A stretch of 9,954 nucleotides of DNA from JBGOTP01 sp041476545 (GTDB taxonomy: Bacteria > Acidobacteriota > Vicinamibacteria > Vicinamibacterales > CAVVIG01), in NCBI GenBank assembly GCA_041476545.1, contig JBGOTP010000182.1, positions 1 to 9,954 on the forward strand, given 5' to 3'. Numbering within the stretch: the first letter of the stretch is position 1; each line of letters starts with the position of its first letter. The notes under the pieces are model-generated. The model worked only from the letters and a program-made list of their open reading frames with translations, was not told the DNA's origin and made no database searches. Shown here piece after piece: positions 7,023 through 9,954 of this stretch. Both the position numbers and the translations under genes were made by a program.

Positions 7023-7184
7023 TCAGCCACGAGCCGCCCGAGATGGCTTCCGCGTCTTGGCCTTGACGATGTTCGTCCCTTCCCGCGCTCGACCTGCGTA
7101 CTTGCCGCGGACGCCGTCTTTCATGGACGCAAAGTCGTACTCTGAGCGCATCTCGTCAGCTGGGGTCGGATTCGTCTTCTTCAT
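7023..7184 (-). CDS. Small BrnT-associated protein (EYDF...GVRGKY family), possible antitoxin partner
   Basis: A 53-aa protein starting MKKTNPTPADEMRSEYDF, followed by MKDGVRGKY and REGTNIV. From memory, proteins with this EYDF / GVRGKY / GTN pattern are found next to BrnT-like toxins. It overlaps the end of the BrnT-like frame by about 26 nt on the same strand, the usual toxin-partner layout. The C-terminus is odd: after GTNIV the expected hydrophobic LLDPDV-like continuation is replaced by a basic tail (KAKTRKPSRAARG). This may be a truncated or altered member. It is not a canonical ribbon-helix-helix BrnA. It is too short for many gene finders. Confidence 0.6.
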   Translation of the reverse strand: MKKTNPTPADEMRSEYDFASMKDGVRGKYAGRAREGTNIVKAKTRKPSRAARG

Positions 7185-7401
7185 AGAACCTTCGCTCACG
7201 CCGTGTGGCGGTTCTGGCGCTGATGATTCGGATGATATCGGCGGTTTCGGTCGAAAACAGGTACTGAACCCACTGCGCGCCCGAGCTGGCCCGAAGGCCT
7301 CCCCCGTGTCGCACGGTTATTGCCTGGCGTTGAGGCCCACGACATGCCGCGCAAAATCGGGAGTCCATTCCGTGGATGCATCGCCCGCTCTCAACTTTCA
7401 T
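7156..7401 (-). CDS. BrnT toxin C-terminal fragment fused to a Cys-rich N-terminus
   Basis: An 81-aa frame. Residues about 50-74 (FSTETADIIRIISAR then TRRERRFYEE) match the C-terminal strand and helix of BrnT-family RNase toxins. The N-terminal 60 or so residues of BrnT are missing. In their place is a short segment with C-x2-G-x5-C-x2-C (RCIHGMDSRFCAACRG, 7-22), which looks like the start of an unrelated small Cys-rich (zinc-knuckle-like) protein. AAGAGGAG sits 3-5 nt before the ATG, so the fused frame may be translated. Without the BrnT core it is probably not a functional toxin. It is followed by an overlapping 53-aa partner gene and faces away from higBA. Confidence 0.55.
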   Translation of the reverse strand: MKVESGRCIHGMDSRFCAACRGPQRQAITVRHGGGLRASSGAQWVQYLFSTETADIIRIISARTATRRERRFYEEDESDPS

Positions 7402-7423
7402 GGACTCCTCTTCCGGCTGCCGT

Positions 7424-7442
7424 CGCCGCTTCAGCAGCGGCG
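7424..7442. repeat. Perfect 7-bp hairpin between the divergent brnT fragment and higB
   Basis: CGCCGCT, a 5-nt loop (TCAGC), then AGCGGCG. It lies in the 120-bp gap between the two divergent toxin-type units and has no T-run. It could be an operator-like inverted repeat, a structured leader element, or chance in GC-rich DNA. Confidence 0.3.
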
Positions 7443-7491
7443 CTTCACGATCGCACCGAGCGCCGCCGGCTGCAAGCGGGTGTTCGCCGGA

Positions 7492-7520
7492 TTGCCGCGC
7501 GTAACCACGTAGGTTACACT
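7492..7520 (+). promoter_or_regulatory. Predicted higBA promoter
   Basis: TTGCCG (7492-7497), a 17-bp spacer and TACACT (7515-7520) form a plausible sigma70-type promoter. The -10 box ends one base before the annotated higB ATG (7522), so transcription would begin about 7526-7528. That coincides with an in-frame GTG at 7528 and suggests a leaderless message. Prediction from sequence only. Confidence 0.5.
7501..7517. promoter_or_regulatory. Palindromic operator candidate for HigA autoregulation
   Basis: GTAACC - ACGTA - GGTTAC is a perfect 6-bp inverted repeat with a 5-bp centre. It lies inside the spacer and overlaps the -10 box of the predicted higBA promoter. HigA antitoxins typically repress their own operon by binding such palindromes. 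Placement supports this; binding is inferred. Confidence 0.55.
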
Positions 7521-7521
7521 G

Positions 7522-7809
7522 ATGCCCGTGGCGATCAAGAGCTTTCGGCACAAAGGGCTCGAGCGCTTCTTCGCCACCGGCAACAAGCGCGGAATCCAAG
7601 CGAAGCACGCCGAGCGGCTCCGGCTGATTCTCGGCCGAGTGAACGCGGCAACCGATCCGCGGGACCTGAACCTGCCTGGCGTGGGTCTGCACGAGTTGCA
7701 AGGTGCTCGGAAAGGTACCTGGGCGGTTGACGTCAGCGGCAATTGGCGCGTCACGTTCGGGTTTGCCGGCAAAGATGCCGAGCGTGTCGACTACGAAGAC
7801 TACCACTGA
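7522..7809 (+). CDS. higB: HigB-type toxin (RelE superfamily, plasmid maintenance killer family)
   Basis: A 95-aa RelE-fold mRNase toxin that would cleave translated mRNA at the ribosome. The family pattern is complete: IKSFRHKGLERFF at the start, PGVGLHELQGARKGTWAVDV and NWRVTF in the middle, and the C-terminal VDYEDYH ending on a catalytic-type His. It appears intact, unlike the neighbouring toxin genes. The start is either ATG 7522 (AGG 8 nt upstream) or GTG 7528, which would fit a leaderless transcript. higA starts 9 bp after its stop, in the toxin-first order usual for higBA. Confidence 0.9.
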   Translation: MPVAIKSFRHKGLERFFATGNKRGIQAKHAERLRLILGRVNAATDPRDLNLPGVGLHELQGARKGTWAVDVSGNWRVTFGFAGKDAERVDYEDYH

Positions 7810-7818
7810 GGTCGAGCC

Positions 7819-8106
7819 ATGAAGATGCACAACCCGCCACACCCTGGTGAAGTACTACGGGAATTGTGCCTGAAGCCCCTTGCGCTGACGGTCACTCAGG
7901 CGGCCGCAGCCCTGGGGGTGAGTCGCAAGACCCTCTCAGGCATCCTGAACGGCCGAGCCGGGATCAGCCCCGAGATGGCAGTACGCCTGTCGCTCGCGTT
8001 TGGCACGACCGCCGAGAGTTGGATGAACCAGCAGGTGCAGTTCGACCTCTGGCATGCCGAACGAAAGCGCAAGAAGCTCCGCGTGGCAAGGCTGTCAGCG
8101 GCATGA
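7819..8106 (+). CDS. higA: HigA-type antitoxin, XRE-family HTH protein
   Basis: A 95-aa DNA-binding antitoxin. It opens with the family signature NPPHPGEVLRE (5-15) and has an HTH at about 24-47 (TQAAAALGVSRKTLSGILNG). PEMAVRLSLAFGTTAESWMN follows, then a helix ending in a basic tail. It should neutralise HigB and repress the operon through the upstream palindrome. A GAGG that overlaps the higB stop sits about 7 nt before the ATG, so the two are translated together. Its 3' end faces the DUF1579 gene convergently with a 46-bp gap and no clear terminator. Confidence 0.92.
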   Translation: MKMHNPPHPGEVLRELCLKPLALTVTQAAAALGVSRKTLSGILNGRAGISPEMAVRLSLAFGTTAESWMNQQVQFDLWHAERKRKKLRVARLSAA

Positions 8107-8152
8107 CCCCCGAGAAGGCGTTCCGACATTCGTGTCCATCACGGTCGATCTT

Positions 8153-8686
8153 CTATGGAATCTTCGTGGCTTTGGTCTCCGCCCAAGCTACCCAAGTCTT
8201 GCCGTCCATCGAAGTCTCGGCCTTCCATGTGAAGGATTTGCCGTCGGGTGTGAAGGTTGCTTCGGTGCGAACCCGGTAGCTGGTTCCCTTGACGGTCATC
8301 GTGCCGGAGTACTTCCACACATTCGCGGTCACCGACCCGGTTCCCTGCCAGACGGCGCCGTCGTTCTGATAACCCAGGTAGCGGTAGGTCTTTGACGCTG
8401 CGTCGTACACGTCGGTTTCGCCCCACTGGATTCCCCCAAATGGCCCCGACTCTTCGCCGGTGTTCTCAATCGCAAACCCACCCGCGGCCATTCGACCGGT
8501 CTGCTTGCCGACGATCTTCGACGCGGGACCGAGCGGACTCGCTTTCGCCTCGCCCGCGTACTGCCAACTCCCGGCAAACATGGCGATCTTCTTGGCCTCA
8601 GGTCCGGGCTGCGGGGCTTGAGCGAGAACAGAAACGCCAATTCCCAACACGAGTGCCACCAGACAAACGGAGATCGATTTCCTCAT
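8153..8686 (-). CDS. Secreted DUF1579-family protein
   Basis: A 177-aa exported protein of unknown function. A signal peptide is clear: MRK, a hydrophobic core CLVALVLGIGVSVLA, and likely cleavage around AQA-PQPG (22-24). The mature part has the DUF1579 pattern: a helix leading to FAGSWQYAGEA, then AAGGFAIENT, GIQWGETDVYDAASKTYRYLG and repeated beta strands with SGTMTVKGTSYRVR and SFTWKAETSMDGKTW. This suggests a lipocalin-like beta barrel; no enzymatic residues are recognised. The upstream frame is open to 8734, but ATG 8686 is preferred for the strong SD AAAGGAGAG (8701-8693) and the signal peptide. It is a plausible integron cassette gene, although no attC was found beside it. Confidence 0.82.
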   Translation of the reverse strand: MRKSISVCLVALVLGIGVSVLAQAPQPGPEAKKIAMFAGSWQYAGEAKASPLGPASKIVGKQTGRMAAGGFAIENTGEESGPFGGIQWGETDVYDAASKTYRYLGYQNDGAVWQGTGSVTANVWKYSGTMTVKGTSYRVRTEATFTPDGKSFTWKAETSMDGKTWVAWAETKATKIP

Positions 8687-8868
8687 TGCACACTCTCCTT
8701 TGACATTCATGGTGATTCCCACGCGTATCGTCACACTACGTAGATCTGGCTAGACAGTATGAATTCCGCAGCAGTACACGGCTGACCTCCGGCGTGATCG
8801 CGGGTTAGCCTGTCGGCCAGAGCCGCAGCGCCGCATGGAGCGCGGCGTTGTGTTCCCGGAGGACAGCC
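8687..8868. ncRNA. 182-bp non-coding stretch; possible IS110 left end with bridge RNA
   Basis: This holds the DUF1579 leader on the left and the IS110 5' region on the right. IS110-group elements encode a structured bridge RNA in the non-coding end upstream of the recombinase, of roughly this length. A strong hairpin is visible at 8826-8850: CAGCGCCGC, a 7-nt loop, GCGGCGTTG, with one G-U pair. A GGAGG then precedes the transposase ATG by 7 nt. The element's left boundary cannot be seen because this family lacks clear terminal inverted repeats. The bridge RNA assignment is inference from family knowledge. Confidence 0.35.
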
Positions 8869-9460
8869 ATGGCAAAGTCTACTCCGCTGTTCGTCGGTCT
8901 GGACGTCCACACAGAGTCGATCACGGTCGCGCACGCCGCCGGCGGCAGCACGGAGCCGCCCGTGTTTGTCGGGGCCATCGGCCTGCGCCAAGCGGATCTG
9001 GATCAGCTGCTGCGCCGCCTGCAGGGAAAAACCTCCACGTTGCACTTTGCCTATGAAGCCGGCCCGACTGGCTATGGCGTCTACCGCTATCTGACCGGGA
9101 AGGGCCTGCCGTGTCAGGTTGTGGCGCCCTCGCTGATCCCCAAGAAACCCGGCGACCGCGTGAAGACGGATCGGCGCGACGCCGTCGAACTCGCGCGGGT
9201 GCTGCGCTCGGGCGATCTCACCGCCGTCTACGTGCCGTCGGTCGAGGACGAAGCCCTCCGCGATCGGTGTCGCGCGCGGGATGCGGCGCGGGTGACGGGC
9301 AAGGACGCGAAGCTGCGGTTGAAAGCATTCCTGCTGCGCTTGGGGCGGCACTACGTCGGACGCGCAACCTGGAACGACGCGCTGGCCGCAAGCGCCGTGG
9401 TTCGCCGAAGCCGGCTGCAGTGAACACTGGAAGGCGCTGTGGCGTCCGAAGCCGGCAACG
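8760..9460 (+). mobile_element. IS110-family insertion sequence remnant
   Basis: This covers the presumed 5' non-coding end, the truncated transposase and a short unrecognised stretch up to intI. Both boundaries are approximate. Sequence from 9384 to 9462 matches neither IS110 nor IntI clearly. It contains an 11-bp direct repeat, CCGAAGCCGGC, at 9405-9415 and 9446-9456, which could be a scar of the deletion that removed the IS 3' half. Confidence 0.55.
8869..9423 (+). pseudogene. IS110-family transposase, 3'-truncated
   Basis: 184 codons of a DEDD transposase/recombinase. The RuvC-like tetrad is intact: Asp12 in FVGLDVH, Glu63 in FAYEAGPTGYG, and Asp101 and Asp104 in KTDRRDA. The linker LRLKAFLLR and GRATWND (about 163-172) follow. 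Family similarity then stops and the frame ends at a TGA after 14 unrelated residues. The C-terminal Tnp domain with the catalytic Ser (normally another 140 or more residues) is absent, so the element cannot move by itself. ATG 8869 is chosen for its GGAGG at 7 nt and the family N-terminus. The right end abuts the 3' end of the broken intI. Confidence 0.85.
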
Positions 9461-9462
9461 AA

Positions 9463-9954
9463 CGGGCTGCGAACGCCAAGCCCGCCGCGGTTCAGCACGT
9501 GTAAATACATCATCGTCGGACCGACGTCCGAATGCCCGAGCAACTCTTGCACGGTTCGAATGTCATGACCATCCTCGAGCAGGTGCGTCGCAAATGAGTG
9601 CCTGAAGCAGTTCCGACGCGCTTCGTGAGGCCCGCTCGACGCACGGCGTTCGCGACCTCCCGCTGCACCGCCGACTCGTGCAGATGAAAGCCAGAGGGTG
9701 GGCAACCATCCACATCGTTCCCTGGATATGCTTGAAGATCGTGCCGACTTCTTCTCGGCTGAGTACGACTGGGACCCGATGCGGCAGCTTGGCCCTGGGC
9801 ACCTGGTCGATGGCGCCAACCTCGATGCGAAGCACGTGACGATAGAGAAACAACAAGGCGCTCAGCGCCTGATTCTGCGTCGATGCGCTGACACGTTGGC
9901 CGGTCGCCAGCCACGACAAGAACGCCGTGATCTCCGGGGCTCCCAGCGTCGAAG
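9463..9954 (-). pseudogene. intI: Integron integrase, broken and cut by the right edge
   Basis: A tyrosine recombinase of the IntI type in three pieces. From the edge to about 9701 it reads TLGAPEITAFLSWLATG, RVSASTQNQALSALLFLYRH and VPVVLSREEVGTIF, the core-binding domain of integron integrases. At 9690-9700 it jumps to HLHESAVQREVANAVRRAGL, which belongs about 120 residues further on. The deletion removes the box I Arg, the catalytic Lys region and the IntI-specific insert. A frameshift near 9606-9612 follows. The last piece reads FRHSFATHLLEDGHDIRTVQ, ELLGHSDV, MMYLHVLNRGG and GVRSP, with the Arg, His and Tyr nucleophile kept but the HxxR His lost. It ends at the junction with the IS110 remnant. 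Confidence 0.85.

Larger units (their letters stand above)
3702..9954. mobile_element. Decayed chromosomal integron / cassette region
   Basis: An intI remnant, at least one convincing attC (5509-5596), two weak attC-like repeats, and a run of short unrelated genes (methyltransferase-like, rhodanese, SGNH hydrolase, toxin-antitoxin parts, DUF1579) make a chromosomal integron the best explanation. Most gene junctions lack a recognisable attC. The array is therefore either heavily decayed or only partly built from cassettes. The intI 3' end, not its 5' end, faces the array, which is unlike the usual layout. The outer limits are not defined, and the right side continues beyond the window. Confidence 0.5.

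Noticed and set aside
8800..8812. GTTAGCC near 8804 as another attC box
   Set aside because: It does not fit GTTRRRY and no matching RYYYAAC with complementary arms was found to the left.
8731..9819. 362-codon minus-strand open frame across IS110 and intI
   Set aside because: It only joins the last intI piece to the antisense of the IS110 transposase. It is not a gene by itself.

Overview
The window looks like a chromosomal piece of a GC-rich, non-model bacterium. Codon use and the gene mix (soil-type pyrimidine catabolism, DUF1579, IS110, chromosomal integron) would suit Acidobacteriota or a similar soil phylum. The sequence alone does not fix the taxon.

Left third (1-3701): a compact, intact reductive pyrimidine-degradation cluster in two divergent operons that share a 50-bp intergenic region. 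On the minus strand, beta-ureidopropionase (185-1057) overlaps by ATGA the start of a dihydropyrimidinase cut by the left edge. On the plus strand, a PreA-like dihydropyrimidine dehydrogenase (1108-2229) overlaps by ATGA an NCS1 transporter of the Mhp1/allantoin-permease type (2226-3701). Together they would import uracil, thymine or hydantoin-like compounds, reduce the ring, open it, and release beta-alanine, CO2 and ammonia. The PreA-like protein has no C-terminal ferredoxin domain, so its electron route is open.

Right two thirds (3702-9954): an accessory region that I read as a decaying chromosomal integron. At the right edge lies a broken integron integrase (intI, minus strand) with an internal deletion and a frameshift. 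At 5509-5596 there is a well-formed attC site. It sits exactly between the stop of a secreted SGNH hydrolase (5628-6962) and the start of a rhodanese (5066-5503). Two weaker, degenerate attC-like inverted repeats lie further left. Other genes are cassette-like: an isoprenylcysteine methyltransferase-type membrane protein, a broken DUF5615 PIN-like toxin, a BrnT fragment fused to a small Cys-rich N-terminus with a 53-aa partner, an intact HigBA toxin-antitoxin pair, and a secreted DUF1579 protein. A 3'-truncated IS110 element lies between the array and intI, and its upstream non-coding stretch could hold a bridge RNA.

Main conclusions: an intact catabolic cluster abuts an integron graveyard in which several toxin genes, the integrase and an IS are all damaged while HigBA and the metabolic-looking cassettes stay open. 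The attC call comes from reading the inverted repeat directly. The integron interpretation combines that with the intI remnant.
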